Positions 48,642 through 58,151 of a DNA stretch of 64,000 bases are shown in pieces. Positions within the stretch are counted from its first letter, which is position 1; each line of letters opens with the position of its first letter. Source of the stretch: Candidatus Latescibacterota bacterium (GTDB taxonomy: Bacteria; Latescibacterota; UBA2968; UBA8231); the NCBI GenBank assembly GCA_022819745.1, contig JAJEGS010000016.1, forward strand, positions 100,118-164,117. The letters are read 5' to 3'. The notes below the pieces were generated by a model. It was not told where the DNA came from and made no database searches. It saw only the letters and a program-made list of their open reading frames with translations. The translations under genes were made by a program, and so were the position numbers.

Positions 48642-49235
48642 TCAACGCCTGCGCCACCAGCGCCAGAGTAGCACCACTCCCACTAAGCACAGGATCCCCA
48701 CCAATAATCTATTGTATTGTGCGAGCAACTCCGTGACCTGTTCCCAGTTTTCACCCACCAAAATTCCGGCGTAAAGCAGCAATCCGTTCCAAACTGCCAT
48801 GCCGATCGCGCCGCAGAGCGCGACGGTCGGCCAAGGCATGCGTCCCAGACCAGCACCGATGGCGATGACCGACCGAATGCCGCTTAAAAATCGGTTGCCT
48901 AAAATGAGCGCGACGCCGTAGCGATTGAGCCACCGCTCGGCTTGATCCAGTTTCACCGTGCCCCGACGGCCGGCGAAAAAGGCGCGCCCCCGACTATAAC
49001 CCAAATAGTACATGACTAAAAAGCCGGCCATGCCCCCGACACAAGTAGCAAAAAAAACTGGCCATATATCCAAAAGGCCGCGCCCGACCAAATAGGCGCT
49101 GAACACCACCACCGTATCGCCGGGTATAGGTGGCACAATGTTTTCCAAAAAGGCGCTAAGCAACAAGATGCCATACGCCCACAGTGGATCAACGCCAGAC
49201 AAGGCCGCGAGTAAGGAATCCAAATATTCTGCCAT
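48642..49235 (-). CDS. DedA-family membrane protein
   Basis: A 197-residue inner-membrane protein with about five hydrophobic segments. DedA hallmarks are FLENIVPPIPGDTVVVFSAY, GGMAGFLVMYYLGYSRG, and the re-entrant motif NRFLSGIRSVIAIGAGLGRMPW. Family members recycle undecaprenyl phosphate or transport lipids and support proton-motive-force homeostasis. It is followed by the rplM group after 56 bases and stands four bases behind the IspDF gene. Confidence 0.93.
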   Translation of the reverse strand: MAEYLDSLLAALSGVDPLWAYGILLLSAFLENIVPPIPGDTVVVFSAYLVGRGLLDIWPVFFATCVGGMAGFLVMYYLGYSRGRAFFAGRRGTVKLDQAERWLNRYGVALILGNRFLSGIRSVIAIGAGLGRMPWPTVALCGAIGMAVWNGLLLYAGILVGENWEQVTELLAQYNRLLVGILCLVGVVLLWRWWRRR

Positions 49236-49238
49236 GCT

Positions 49239-50405
49239 TTACAGCGCCAAAAGGACCACAGCTTGAGCTTCCATGCCTTCCTCCCGCCCGACAAACCCCA
49301 AACGTTCAGTCGTGGTGGCCTTGAGCGAGACCTGCCCCACGTCTAGGCCCAAGGTCGTCGCTAGCGTTTGGCGCATCGCAGCTATGTGCGGCGCGAGCTT
49401 GGGCCGCTGGGCCGCAACGACCGCGTCGATGTGCAGGACCCGCGCCCCTCGTTCCGCTATCAGGGTACCGACCTGCTTGAGCAGCACCAAGCTCGATATG
49501 TCTTTGTATTGCGCGTCCGAGTCGGGGAAGAGCTGGCCGATATCTCCGGCCGCCAAGGCACCCAAGAGCGCGTCGATTACGGCATGTGTCAACACATCCG
49601 CGTCCGAGTGGCCCGCCAACCCCCGATCAAAAGGCACGGAGACTCCGCCCAAAATTAGAGGCCGCCCCTCCTCCAAGCGATGCACGTCGTAGCCCTGTCC
49701 TATGCGCAAGCCCATAGCAGGCACCTCCTCTCTTGCGCGCACTCGCCACTCGGCCCAAGCCAAATCCTCGGGCGTGGTCAGCTTCCGGTTGTCGGCTTCG
49801 CCGGGCACGACACAGACTGTGTGACCCAGCCGCTCGACTAGCGCGGCGTCGTCCGTGGCCACCGCGTCGGTTCCGGCCGCGTGGTACGCCCTCAGCAGCA
49901 ACTCGCGGTCAAATCCCTGCGGGGTCTGCGCCTGCCACAGCCGCTCGCGGCGCGGCGTGCCAACGACCCGATCGTCCGCCACTTCCTTGATCGTCTCTAC
50001 TACCGGCAAAGCGGGCAGCGCCGCTCCGTGCTCGCGAGTAGCGGCGACCACCCGCTCCAGCAGCCTCTCCGAAATAAACGGCCGCACGGCATCGTGTACC
50101 AAAACCATATCGGCGCGAGTCTCCAGCAAGCCTCGATACACAGATGCGCTGCGCTCAGCACCCCCAGGCACAAGGGCGGTGACTTTGGCAAAGCCCCCAC
50201 TTTCACTCAATTGGCTACGGCAATAGTCCATGTCCTCGCTCCGCACGACCAAGACAATATCAGTCACCAGCGGGCTAGCTTCGAGACGCGCGAGCACGTG
50301 CCAGAGTACAAGCCGGCCCCCTAACGGGAGGTACTGTTTGGGTCGATTTGCTCCCATGCGCTGCCCCCGGCCGGCGGCCGGGATGATGGCGGTTATATTT
50401 TCCAC
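49239..50405 (-). CDS. ispDF: Bifunctional IspD/IspF of the MEP isoprenoid pathway
   Basis: One 388-residue chain carries two non-consecutive steps of the methylerythritol phosphate pathway. Residues 1-225 form the IspD cytidylyltransferase with [24 protein letters not shown] and [16 protein letters not shown]. Residues about 230-388 form the IspF cyclase with [48 protein letters not shown] and [18 protein letters not shown]. The open frame starts at a TTG (50417) inside queA; the GTG at 50403-50405 gives the natural beginning [11 protein letters not shown]. Fused ispDF is known in several proteobacteria; here the order is the same. Confidence 0.96.
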   Translation of the reverse strand: MENITAIIPAAGRGQRMGANRPKQYLPLGGRLVLWHVLARLEASPLVTDIVLVVRSEDMDYCRSQLSESGGFAKVTALVPGGAERSASVYRGLLETRADMVLVHDAVRPFISERLLERVVAATREHGAALPALPVVETIKEVADDRVVGTPRRERLWQAQTPQGFDRELLLRAYHAAGTDAVATDDAALVERLGHTVCVVPGEADNRKLTTPEDLAWAEWRVRAREEVPAMGLRIGQGYDVHRLEEGRPLILGGVSVPFDRGLAGHSDADVLTHAVIDALLGALAAGDIGQLFPDSDAQYKDISSLVLLKQVGTLIAERGARVLHIDAVVAAQRPKLAPHIAAMRQTLATTLGLDVGQVSLKATTTERLGFVGREEGMEAQAVVLLAL

Positions 50406-50409
50406 GATC

Positions 50410-51438
50410 TCACACAATCATCATGGCATCGCCATAGCTGTAAAAGCGATAGCCCCGCTCTATGGCCTCGCGGTAGGTGGCCAAAAGCCGTTCCCGCCCG
50501 ACAAACGCCGCCACGAGCAATAACAGACTCGAACGCGGCAGGTGAAAATTCGTCACCAACGTATCGACCGCCTTGAATGCGTAGGGCGGATAGATAAACG
50601 CATCGGCAAATCCTCCGCAGGCGCGCACATACCCTTCAGCATCAACGCTTGACTCCAAGGTCCGCACCACGGTAGTACCTACGGCGACGATGCGTCCACC
50701 ACTCGCGCGACAACGCCTGAGCGCGGCCGCCACCGACTCGTCGATTTCACAGTATTCAGGCTCGAGTACATGCTGGCGCGGGTCCGCGCAGCGCACCGGC
50801 TCGAACGTGCCTGGCCCCACGTGCAAAAGCACCTTCAGGACCGCCACGCCCTTGGCCGCGATCTCAGCGATTAACTGAGGGGTAAAGTGCAGGCCGGCCG
50901 TGGGGGCGGCAACAGCCCCTGGACGCGCCGCATAGATAGTCTGATAGCGCTCCCGATCCGCAGCTTCGGGCGGACGCCGAATATAGGGCGGTAGCGGTAT
51001 TTCCCCGATCTCTTCTAGTCGCGCCAGCACGTCTTCAACGGCAAAGCGCACGCGAAACCGCCCCGGTGCAACCTGCTCGACGATGTGCGCTTCCACCGCT
51101 CCATCGCCAAACTCCAACCGCGTCTTTGGTTTTAAGCCCCGTCCAGGTCGCCCCATCGCTAGCCAATCGCCCGCAGTTAGCGGCCTAAGCAACAGAAGTT
51201 CAACCCGCCCTCCGGTAGCGACTTTACGCCCTTTGAGCCGAGCCGGCACGACCTGCGTTTGATTCAATACTAGGGCGTCGCCAGGCGCGAGCTGATCGAC
51301 GATAGCCCCAAAGTGCAGGTGCTGCAACGAGCCATCCGCCCGGTTCAAGAGCAACAGACGCGCTTGATCGCGCTCGAGCGTTGGGCGTTGGGCGATCAGG
51401 GCATCGGGCAGGTCAAAGTCGTAGTCCCCCAGTTCCAT
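50410..51438 (-). CDS. queA: S-adenosylmethionine:tRNA ribosyltransferase-isomerase QueA
   Basis: QueA transfers the ribosyl part of SAM to 7-aminomethyl-7-deazaguanine in tRNA to make epoxyqueuosine. The 342-residue product has the start [69 protein letters not shown] and [10 protein letters not shown]. Fourteen upstream codons are in frame but lie outside the family. The C-terminal [17 protein letters not shown] is also typical. It follows the glycosyltransferase gene by 14 bases. Confidence 0.97.
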   Translation of the reverse strand: MELGDYDFDLPDALIAQRPTLERDQARLLLLNRADGSLQHLHFGAIVDQLAPGDALVLNQTQVVPARLKGRKVATGGRVELLLLRPLTAGDWLAMGRPGRGLKPKTRLEFGDGAVEAHIVEQVAPGRFRVRFAVEDVLARLEEIGEIPLPPYIRRPPEAADRERYQTIYAARPGAVAAPTAGLHFTPQLIAEIAAKGVAVLKVLLHVGPGTFEPVRCADPRQHVLEPEYCEIDESVAAALRRCRASGGRIVAVGTTVVRTLESSVDAEGYVRACGGFADAFIYPPYAFKAVDTLVTNFHLPRSSLLLLVAAFVGRERLLATYREAIERGYRFYSYGDAMMIV

Positions 51439-51452
51439 CAAGCAGTGCCCAC

Positions 51453-52160
51453 CTATCCCCGAGACTGCGTAGGACGCCACCGCGCATAGCGGAAAATGGT
51501 CCAGAGAATTTTGTATCCGGCCCGCAGCGTGCCGCTGAGCGTACCGGTGATTTTGGAAGTGCCGATGCGGCGGCGATAGCGCACAGGCACTTCGACCGCG
51601 CGCAGACCCAGCCGAGCGGCTTTGACCTGCATCTCCGCGGTCCAGCCAAAGTTGCGATCCTGCATCTCTAGCCGCATGAGCGCGTCGTAGCGCAATGCGC
51701 GAAAAGGCCCCAAATCCGTAAAAGTGACGCCGAACAACAGGCGGATTAAGAAGGTAGCCAACCAGTTGCCAAAGCGAGCCTGCGGCAAGAGAGCACCCTT
51801 TTCTCGCTGGCCCAAGACCCGAGATCCAATGACCATATCGGCACCGTCTGCGATAATCGGTCTTACTAGAGCCAGCATGTCCTCGGGGTAATCGCTGTAA
51901 TCGCCGTCGAGAAAGACGACGATATCTGGGCCATCGAGATGGGCCATGCCCGTTAGACAGGCTTGGCCGTAGCCGCGGCGCGGCTCGCCGACGACACAGG
52001 CACCCAAGCGACGGGCCACCTCAGCGGTGCGGTCGCCAGAGCCATTATCGACGACGATAATCTGCTGTGCGATATCGGGTATGTCTTGCAGCACCTTGCC
52101 GATGGCTTCTTCTTCATCGCAGGCGGGAATGACAACGGCAATGGCCGGAGGCGAGTCCAT
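51453..52160 (-). CDS. Family 2 glycosyltransferase (dolichyl-phosphate mannosyltransferase-like)
   Basis: A 235-residue soluble GT-A enzyme that would move a sugar from a nucleotide donor to a polyprenyl phosphate or similar acceptor. Features are AVVIPACDEEEAIGKVLQDIP, IIVVDNGSGDRT, IVVFLDGDYSDYPEDM (metal-binding acidic pair) and VIGSRVLGQREKGAL. The C-terminal part (RYRRRIGTSKITGTLSGTL) has the RxGxSK pattern seen in DPM1-like proteins. There is no C-terminal membrane anchor. It lies 27 bases after the lipoprotein hydrolase gene. Confidence 0.92.
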   Translation of the reverse strand: MDSPPAIAVVIPACDEEEAIGKVLQDIPDIAQQIIVVDNGSGDRTAEVARRLGACVVGEPRRGYGQACLTGMAHLDGPDIVVFLDGDYSDYPEDMLALVRPIIADGADMVIGSRVLGQREKGALLPQARFGNWLATFLIRLLFGVTFTDLGPFRALRYDALMRLEMQDRNFGWTAEMQVKAARLGLRAVEVPVRYRRRIGTSKITGTLSGTLRAGYKILWTIFRYARWRPTQSRG

Positions 52161-52187
52161 GCGCTGGCACCGCAGGTGAAGTGCTGT

Positions 52188-53027
52188 TTAGAGATTTTCC
52201 TCCAACCAGAGGAAGAACAGATCCTGCGCCTCGGGCACATTGTTGAGCAATGCCCAACCGTGGTCAGCCGAGTCTGTAAAAACGCGCAAATCCTTCGGCT
52301 CGGCTGTCTGGGCCTCTAGATTGCGAGCGAAATCGACATAGCTGAGAATGACGTCCCCGGCCTGAATTTGATCCTGATCGCCCACCATAAAGAGCATGGA
52401 CCGCGGACCAAACGATTCGAGGCCGGTCCCGATGACTAACGGTTCTAGCGAAGTGGATCCCCACAGCCCAGGCGAGAGGGAGATGCTGGTTTTTATTAGC
52501 TCGGGGAAAACGCCCGAACATATATAGGCTACATTGCCTCCCGAGCCGCTACCCACGACCGCGATGCGGCTGATATCGATCTTGGACTGACTCTGCAGCC
52601 AGACTAGCGCAGCGTGGACATCGAGAAAGCTCCGTTCCAAGTCAATCAATTCCAAGGTCAGTCGGTCGTTGGGCAGTGGAGTCTCGCCGTGCCCGCGCAG
52701 GTCGATGGCCAAGGCCGCGTAGCCGCGCTCGAGCAAGGCCACGTACGTGCCGGTGTTGTTCAACCAGTCGGCTTTGTTCCCGCCCAGATCGTGCAGGAGG
52801 ATCACCACTGGCAGCGATTCGCCGGCCTGTGCCGTGCCAAAAAGTGCACTCACTTCGACACTGTCGATGGATGTGAAGCTAACGGCTGAAATGGGATAAA
52901 CGCGCCCCTCCTCTTTCGGTAGATCGGGGCCGACGATCTGCAACTCTTCTTCCGAATCGCTGCACCCCGCGACTCCAATAGCGAGCACCCAAATCCACCT
53001 ATACAGTATCTTGTTCATAAAAGCCAT
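52188..53027 (-). CDS. Alpha/beta-hydrolase lipoprotein
   Basis: A 279-residue secreted hydrolase. The start at 53025-53027 (GAGG three bases before) or the ATG nine bases later opens a lipoprotein signal with the lipobox VAGC. The earlier in-frame codons are unlikely. The fold is recognisable from VVILLHDLGGNKADWLN (oxyanion region), LAIDLRGHGETPL, VGSGSGGNVAYICS (nucleophile elbow GSGSG) and a late Asp/His region (MLFMVGDQDQIQAGD, DSADHGWALLNN). Members resemble dienelactone-hydrolase-type esterases. The substrate is unknown. It has its own promoter and is divergent from the EcfA gene. Confidence 0.85.
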   Translation of the reverse strand: MAFMNKILYRWIWVLAIGVAGCSDSEEELQIVGPDLPKEEGRVYPISAVSFTSIDSVEVSALFGTAQAGESLPVVILLHDLGGNKADWLNNTGTYVALLERGYAALAIDLRGHGETPLPNDRLTLELIDLERSFLDVHAALVWLQSQSKIDISRIAVVGSGSGGNVAYICSGVFPELIKTSISLSPGLWGSTSLEPLVIGTGLESFGPRSMLFMVGDQDQIQAGDVILSYVDFARNLEAQTAEPKDLRVFTDSADHGWALLNNVPEAQDLFFLWLEENL

Positions 53028-53100
53028 AATCCTCACCCAAAACGCGTTGCGAGCGCTCGCAATTGGCAACGCTCTTAATGTTCGTAACTCCTTGAATCTG

Positions 53101-53129
53101 AATAAACAATCTCCACCTCTAGCTGTCAA
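53101..53129 (-). promoter_or_regulatory. Promoter of the lipoprotein hydrolase gene
   Basis: On the minus strand TTGACA (53124-53129) and TTTATT (53101-53106) are 17 bases apart, about 75 bases upstream of the start codon. Confidence 0.6.
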
Positions 53130-53138
53130 CTTGATGCC

Positions 53139-53167
53139 TTGACGACAAAATTCTTTTGCCGTATGCT
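53139..53167 (+). promoter_or_regulatory. Promoter of the EcfA-pyrC operon
   Basis: TTGACG (53139-53144) and TATGCT (53162-53167) are 17 bases apart. The ATG at 53176 is only nine bases beyond the -10 element and has no ribosome-binding site, so the transcript is predicted to be leaderless. Confidence 0.6.
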
Positions 53168-53175
53168 GCCGCCCT

Positions 53176-54882
53176 ATGATCTGCGTTGAAAAACTCAGCC
53201 TCAGCTATCGCGGGGGCCTAGCCGCCTTGCGTTCCATTGACCTCCACATCAGCCCTCGGGAAAACATCTCCCTCATCGGGGCCAACGGTTCGGGCAAAAC
53301 CACCCTCGCGCATTGCCTAAACGGACTACTACAGCCTCAAGAGGGTCGGGTCCTCGTCGATGGCATGGACGCTAGCGACCCAACCCAACTCAACTCCATC
53401 CGACAGCTAGTCGGCATGGTCTTGCAAAACCCAGACGATCAGCTAGTCGCCACCACGGTCGCCGATGAGTTGGCCTTTGGCCTAGAAAACCTAGCCCTAG
53501 CCAGCGATGAAATTTACCGCCGCGTCGAAGAAACGCTCGCCACTTTCGACCTCGAAGCCTATCGCCACTATCCGCCGCACAAGCTCTCCGGCGGTGAGAA
53601 ACAGCGCGTGGCTATTGCCGCAGTAGTGGCGATGCGACCGCGCTATCTCGTCTTGGACGAATCCACAGCCCTGCTCGATCCCGGTGAAAGACAGCAAGTG
53701 GCCGAGTTGCTTCAGCGACTGCGCACCGCATATGGCATCGCGACCATACTCATTACCCACTCCCCAGAGGAAGCCGCTCGCACCGACCGCGTCATCGTCC
53801 TCCACGCGGGTCAGGTCTGTGCAGACGACCCCCCTGCCGCCCTTTTTGCCGACCCGCCCAAGCTCCGGGCTCTTGGCCTCGACCTGCCCTTTGCAAGCGC
53901 CCTCGCCGCTCACTTGTCGCTGGCCGAAACCTCCTTGGAGCTAGACGCCTTGTCCGACGTGCTAGCCGCGCTAAAACCCCAGACTCCCCTACCGCCTTGG
54001 ACTCCGCCCTCCCCGCTGTCGCCAGCGCCGAGCAAACTAGCGGCCGAAGGGCTGACGCATCTCTACGACGAGCACCTGCCTACCCACCATCTCGGCATTC
54101 TCGACATTGATCTAGACATCCCCACCGGCTCCATACTGGCCCTCGTGGGCACCAACGGCGCGGGCAAGACTACCCTCGCCCAGCACTTCAACGCCCTACT
54201 CAAACCCTCGCGCGGCCGCGTGCTCCTCGACGACTGCGACATTGACTCCTTGCCCCCGGCTCGCGTGCGCCAGCGCGTCGGCTTGGCCTTCCAGTTTCCC
54301 GAACTCCAGCTCTTCGCCGAAACTGTGGCCGAGGATGTGGCCTTTGGGCCGCGCAACCTCGGCTTTGCCCCCGAGCGCGTTGATGACCTCGTGGCTAGTG
54401 CGCTCGCTATGGTAGGTATGCCGTTGGCAGAATTCGGGCCGCGCCAGCCCCTTTCGTTGAGCGGAGGCGAAAGGCGTCGCGTCGCGCTCGCCGGCGTCCT
54501 CGCCATGGACCCAGAGGTCTTAGTGCTCGACGAACCGACCGCCGGCCTTGATCCCCAGACTACGGCCAGCTTGTGCAAGCTCTTCGTCGAGCTAAGTAAC
54601 CAAGGCCGCACTCTCGTGCTAATCAGCCACGATATGGAGCTAATCGGTCACTTAGCCACCCACGTAGTGGTCCTGCGCCAAGGCCGGATCGAGTTGCAAG
54701 GGCCGACCCGCGCCGTGTTCACCCATCCTGAATTCGAGTCTATCAGCGAGCTTGTGCCCCCGATGTCCGTGCAGTTGGCTCGCCGCCTGCGACAACGAGG
54801 CATAGCTCTAGCGAGCGACCCGTTGACCCTGCGAGAAACCATCGACTGGCTCGCTCCACTCGTCTCCCTCTCCCATGTCTAA
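53176..54882 (+). CDS. Fused double ATPase of an energy-coupling factor transporter (EcfA1-EcfA2)
   Basis: A 568-residue protein with two complete ABC ATPase domains. The first (about 1-240) has LIGANGSGKTTLAH, LSGGEKQRVAIAA and LVLDESTALLDP. The second (about 290-530) has LVGTNGAGKTTLAQ, FQFPELQLFAETVAEDVAFGP, LSLSGGERRRVALAG and LVLDEPTAGLDP. The FQFPE-x-QLF and VAFGP signatures are typical of CbiO/EcfA, the motors for vitamin or metal uptake. The membrane EcfT and substrate-binding EcfS subunits are not in this window. In the first domain the usual DEP is DES. pyrC overlaps its end by eight bases. Confidence 0.92.
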   Translation: MICVEKLSLSYRGGLAALRSIDLHISPRENISLIGANGSGKTTLAHCLNGLLQPQEGRVLVDGMDASDPTQLNSIRQLVGMVLQNPDDQLVATTVADELAFGLENLALASDEIYRRVEETLATFDLEAYRHYPPHKLSGGEKQRVAIAAVVAMRPRYLVLDESTALLDPGERQQVAELLQRLRTAYGIATILITHSPEEAARTDRVIVLHAGQVCADDPPAALFADPPKLRALGLDLPFASALAAHLSLAETSLELDALSDVLAALKPQTPLPPWTPPSPLSPAPSKLAAEGLTHLYDEHLPTHHLGILDIDLDIPTGSILALVGTNGAGKTTLAQHFNALLKPSRGRVLLDDCDIDSLPPARVRQRVGLAFQFPELQLFAETVAEDVAFGPRNLGFAPERVDDLVASALAMVGMPLAEFGPRQPLSLSGGERRRVALAGVLAMDPEVLVLDEPTAGLDPQTTASLCKLFVELSNQGRTLVLISHDMELIGHLATHVVVLRQGRIELQGPTRAVFTHPEFESISELVPPMSVQLARRLRQRGIALASDPLTLRETIDWLAPLVSLSHV

Positions 54883-56173
54883 ATTTTCTGCCGACTTGCT
54901 CGTCCGCCAAGGACGCCTCATCGACCCAGCCAATGGCACCGATGCCCTAGGAGACATCCTCATCCGCCAAGGGAAAATAGTCGAGTCTCGCCCGAATCTT
55001 CCGACACCTCCAGACGTGCCCATCCTAATGGCCACCGGCTTGGTCGTCGCCCCAGGTTTCATCGACATCCACACTCATCTCCGCGAACCGGGTTACGAAC
55101 ACAAGGAGACCATTCAGAGCGGCACTGCCGCGGCCGCGGCCGGCGGCATCTGCGCAGTGGCCGCCATGCCCAATACCAACCCTCCCCCGGACAGTCGCGA
55201 CCATTTGCAGTTAGTGCTGGAACGAGCGCAGACGGCCAGCGTGCGCTACTATCCAATCGCCTGCGTGACCGTGGGCCGCCAAGGACGCGGTGCGCTCGCC
55301 CCCCTCGCGGAATTGGCCGAATTGGGCGCGGTGGCCTTTTCCGACGACGGCGACCCTGTCGAAGACGAGGCCCTGATGCGCCGCGCTCTCGAAATTGCCC
55401 GCGACCTCGACCGGCCCATCTTCCCGCACGAAGAGGTCAAGTCGCTTACGGCCGGCGGCTGTATGCACGCAGGAGAAGTGGCCGCGCGCCTCGGCATCAA
55501 GGGGATGCCAGCAGCAGGTGAGGAGGAAATGGTCGCCCGCGATATAGAACTCGTCCGTCAGACCGGCGGCCCTTTGCACATCGCCCACATCAGCACGGTC
55601 GGCACCGCGCAATTGGTCCGGCGCGCCAAAGCCGATGGCCTACCCGTGACCTGCGAAGTGCTGCCCCATCACTTCGTACTCACCGACCGCGCGGTCGAGC
55701 GCCAAGGCACGGCCGCCAAAATGAGCCCGCCGCTGCGCGAGCCCGCCGATGTCGAGGCCATGCTCGCGGGGCTCGCCGATGGCACTATAGAAGTCATTGC
55801 GACCGACCACGCGCCACATACGGCCGCGGAAAAAGCCCAACCCCTAACCCAAGCTCCCATGGGCATTGTCGGCCTAGAGACGGCAGTCGGCCTCACCTTG
55901 ACCTATTTGGTGGACCGCATTTTGCCCCTGCACGAGGCCATCGCTCGCTGGACCTGCCACCCGGCGCGCATCTTGCGCCTGCCCGGGGGCGCGCTCACCT
56001 CGGGGATGCCTGGGGATCTAACCCTGCTCGACCTAACGCGCGAATGGGAGGTAGTCCCCGCGCACTTCCGCTCCAAATCGCGGAACACTCCCTTTGCCGG
56101 TTACCACCTAAAGGGCAAGGCCGTGGCCACCATCGTCGGCGGCCAGATCGTCTATAGCGAATTGGCTGCTTAA
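54875..56173 (+). CDS. pyrC: Dihydroorotase
   Basis: A 432-residue amidohydrolase that cyclises carbamoyl-aspartate to dihydroorotate in pyrimidine synthesis. The metal-binding HxH and following motif is in GFIDIHTHLREPGYEHKETI, and MPNTNPPPDS marks the substrate loop. A carboxylated-lysine equivalent is not obvious in DDGDPVEDEA. The late metal and catalytic aspartate is in IATDHAPHTAAEKAQP. It resembles the class I, multifunctional-complex type. The gene shares its transcript with the EcfA fusion. Its 3' end overlaps the RNase HII gene on the other strand by four bases. Confidence 0.95.
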   Translation: MSKFSADLLVRQGRLIDPANGTDALGDILIRQGKIVESRPNLPTPPDVPILMATGLVVAPGFIDIHTHLREPGYEHKETIQSGTAAAAAGGICAVAAMPNTNPPPDSRDHLQLVLERAQTASVRYYPIACVTVGRQGRGALAPLAELAELGAVAFSDDGDPVEDEALMRRALEIARDLDRPIFPHEEVKSLTAGGCMHAGEVAARLGIKGMPAAGEEEMVARDIELVRQTGGPLHIAHISTVGTAQLVRRAKADGLPVTCEVLPHHFVLTDRAVERQGTAAKMSPPLREPADVEAMLAGLADGTIEVIATDHAPHTAAEKAQPLTQAPMGIVGLETAVGLTLTYLVDRILPLHEAIARWTCHPARILRLPGGALTSGMPGDLTLLDLTREWEVVPAHFRSKSRNTPFAGYHLKGKAVATIVGGQIVYSELAA

Positions 56174-57516
56174 TCGAGGGACTTGAACGCGTCCGGCCAA
56201 TGCTCAATTTCTGCGCCGGTTGCGCGCAGCCACACGGCGATTACGTCGAAGCGGCAGACCGTATCGGCCGCGGCACCGTATTGAATATAGTGCCGGGCGG
56301 CCCGCGTTAGACGCTGACGCTTGGCGCGATTCACCCTTTGTTCGGGGCGAGACGCACGCTGGCTGGCCTTTACCTCGACAAAGACCAACTCGCCCCGCTC
56401 TTCAACCACCAAGTCGATTTCGCCGCCAGCAGCGCGATAGCGACGCGCCCGGATCCGATAGCCCCGTTCTTCCAGATAAGCCTCGGCCGCCGCTTCACCC
56501 CGCCGTCCGATGTCCCCTAGCTTGTCGCGCTGCTCCCGATAAGCCTCTCTCAGAGTCGCTAGCTCGTCAGCCGCTAAATCGGCCGCGGCTTCTTTGACCA
56601 ATTGTCCCAACCTCTCTAGCTCGGCAAAGTTGGCACAGTCGTATATGACCTCCTCAAAAGAGAGAAAAAGCTCCGAGCGCGGCTCGGCGATTCGCGCAGC
56701 CACCGGGCCGAAACTACGGCGGTGCAGCGGGCAAGGGCCATGGACATCAAGCGCGGCTAAGTGCGCGGCACTGCCGTAGCCTTTGTGCGCGGCAAACCCG
56801 TATTCGGGATAGCGGACGTCGCATTCGCACATCAGGCGGTCGCGGTGTACTTTGGCCACGATTGAGGCCGCGGCAATCGACAGCGAGCGGGCGTCTCCGT
56901 CGATGATGGCTTGCTCGGGATAGGGACTGCGCGCCGGTAGGTGTCCGTCAATCAGCACCCTATCGGGCGGAGTGGGCAAATTCTCCAGCGCCTCGCGCAT
57001 GGCCTTGAGCGAGGCCTGCAGGATGTTCAACCTGTCGATCTCCGCAGCCTCAACCTGTCCTATTCCCACAGACAGGGCCTTGTCCGCAATTTCCTCGTAC
57101 AGAGCCTCGCGCTGGGTACGCGACAGCTTCTTGGAATCGTCGATCTTGGCGATGACATAGTCCGGCGACAAGACGACCGCGGCAGCCACCACAGGCCCCG
57201 CCAAGCAACCGCGCCCCGCCTCATCGACACCAGCTACTCGATGCACTCCCTGCGCCCAAAGGTGCCGTTCAAAGTGCAGAAGCCGCTCGCGCCGCTGGGA
57301 CTCCGCCTGCTCCCGCGCATCGCGCCGCCGCCGCTCGACCACCAAGCGCCGGACGCCAACACGGCGATCCTTTTCGAGCAAGGCCCAGCTCGGATCGTCG
57401 CTTTCCCACTCCACCACTTGTGCGCGTATCTGGGCAATCGTCATTCCGGCAAGTTCGGCTGCGGCGTCCCGTTCGCAGGAACGGCTCATGCCGGCAGGCG
57501 TCTCATCTATTGACAT
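56170..57516 (-). CDS. rnhB: RNase HII fused to a YraN (UPF0102) endonuclease-like domain
   Basis: A 448-residue fusion. Residues 1-90 are a charged helical extension. Residues about 93-285 are RNase HII, which removes ribonucleotides from DNA: GVDEAGRGCLAGPVVAAAVV with catalytic D98/E99, DDSKKLSRTQREALYEEI, VLIDGH, and the DARSLSIAAASIVAKVHRDR region. Residues about 330-445 are a YraN domain with GRRGEAAAEAYLEERGYRI, GGEIDLVVEE and LVFVEVKASQ, a PD-(D/E)xK nuclease-like pattern. rnhB and yraN are often neighbours in genomes, but a single chain is unusual. Both active-site sets appear intact. Confidence 0.94.
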   Translation of the reverse strand: MSIDETPAGMSRSCERDAAAELAGMTIAQIRAQVVEWESDDPSWALLEKDRRVGVRRLVVERRRRDAREQAESQRRERLLHFERHLWAQGVHRVAGVDEAGRGCLAGPVVAAAVVLSPDYVIAKIDDSKKLSRTQREALYEEIADKALSVGIGQVEAAEIDRLNILQASLKAMREALENLPTPPDRVLIDGHLPARSPYPEQAIIDGDARSLSIAAASIVAKVHRDRLMCECDVRYPEYGFAAHKGYGSAAHLAALDVHGPCPLHRRSFGPVAARIAEPRSELFLSFEEVIYDCANFAELERLGQLVKEAAADLAADELATLREAYREQRDKLGDIGRRGEAAAEAYLEERGYRIRARRYRAAGGEIDLVVEERGELVFVEVKASQRASRPEQRVNRAKRQRLTRAARHYIQYGAAADTVCRFDVIAVWLRATGAEIEHWPDAFKSLD

Positions 57517-57566
57517 TAGGTATCTACCTAGTATATTTGCGAAAAGTTACCAAGAGGAGCCTTAAC

Positions 57567-58151
57567 ATGAAGCGCTACACGGCGTTAGTTGCCTGCTTGT
57601 GCCTCGTTCTGCAACCCGTCATGGCCCTCGCCGAGACGGAACCGGCACCCATCACCGGGGCAGATACCCGCCTCTATCTGGCCGATGGCAGCTTAGTGGA
57701 AGGCAATCTAATCGAAAAGGACCAAGATCTGGTCATCATGCGCGTCAACGACAAGATCTTCACTTTCGACAAGACCGAAATCGACAAGATCATCACCCTC
57801 GAATCGCTGGGTGGAGGTGCCCAAACGATTTCGGTGACCGAGTTTCCCTACATCAGTTTTCTCGGGGGCGCTCTTGCCTTCGGCCTACTCTCTTGGCTAC
57901 AATTCGACCGGGCTTCCGACAACGAAGCTGAAGCGGCCCTCAACCGCGAACACGGCCAGGAATCCCGCGCCCAAAAGCTGGACGACAAAGCCGATCGCGC
58001 CCGTCTCTATGGGTGGTCCACCGCCGTGCTCGCCGTCGGCAGCTTCGGGGTGGCTCTGATTCCGCGCAAAACCACCCGCCGCATCTTTCCCGAGCTCAGT
58101 TTCCACCACGGCGAACCGCGCGTCGGCGTATCCTACGTCTATTCGTTCTGA
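57567..58151 (+). CDS. Exported or membrane protein of unknown function
   Basis: A 194-residue protein with a clear signal peptide ([22 protein letters not shown]), beginning at the ATG at 57567, 10 bases after a GAGGAG site. The next 60 residues are beta-rich ([20 protein letters not shown], then [13 protein letters not shown]), resembling a small barrel that might sense or bind something in the envelope. Two further hydrophobic stretches follow ([16 protein letters not shown] and [16 protein letters not shown]), with a charged helix between them. The end SYVYSF could be an outer-membrane-like terminal aromatic. I know no family for it. It converges on aroQ with a 13-base overlap. Confidence 0.7.
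   Translation: MKRYTALVACLCLVLQPVMALAETEPAPITGADTRLYLADGSLVEGNLIEKDQDLVIMRVNDKIFTFDKTEIDKIITLESLGGGAQTISVTEFPYISFLGGALAFGLLSWLQFDRASDNEAEAALNREHGQESRAQKLDDKADRARLYGWSTAVLAVGSFGVALIPRKTTRRIFPELSFHHGEPRVGVSYVYSF

Noticed and set aside
53028..53175. Riboswitch upstream of the EcfA gene
   Set aside because: The predicted transcript starts at the ATG, leaving no leader, and no conserved riboswitch core is visible.
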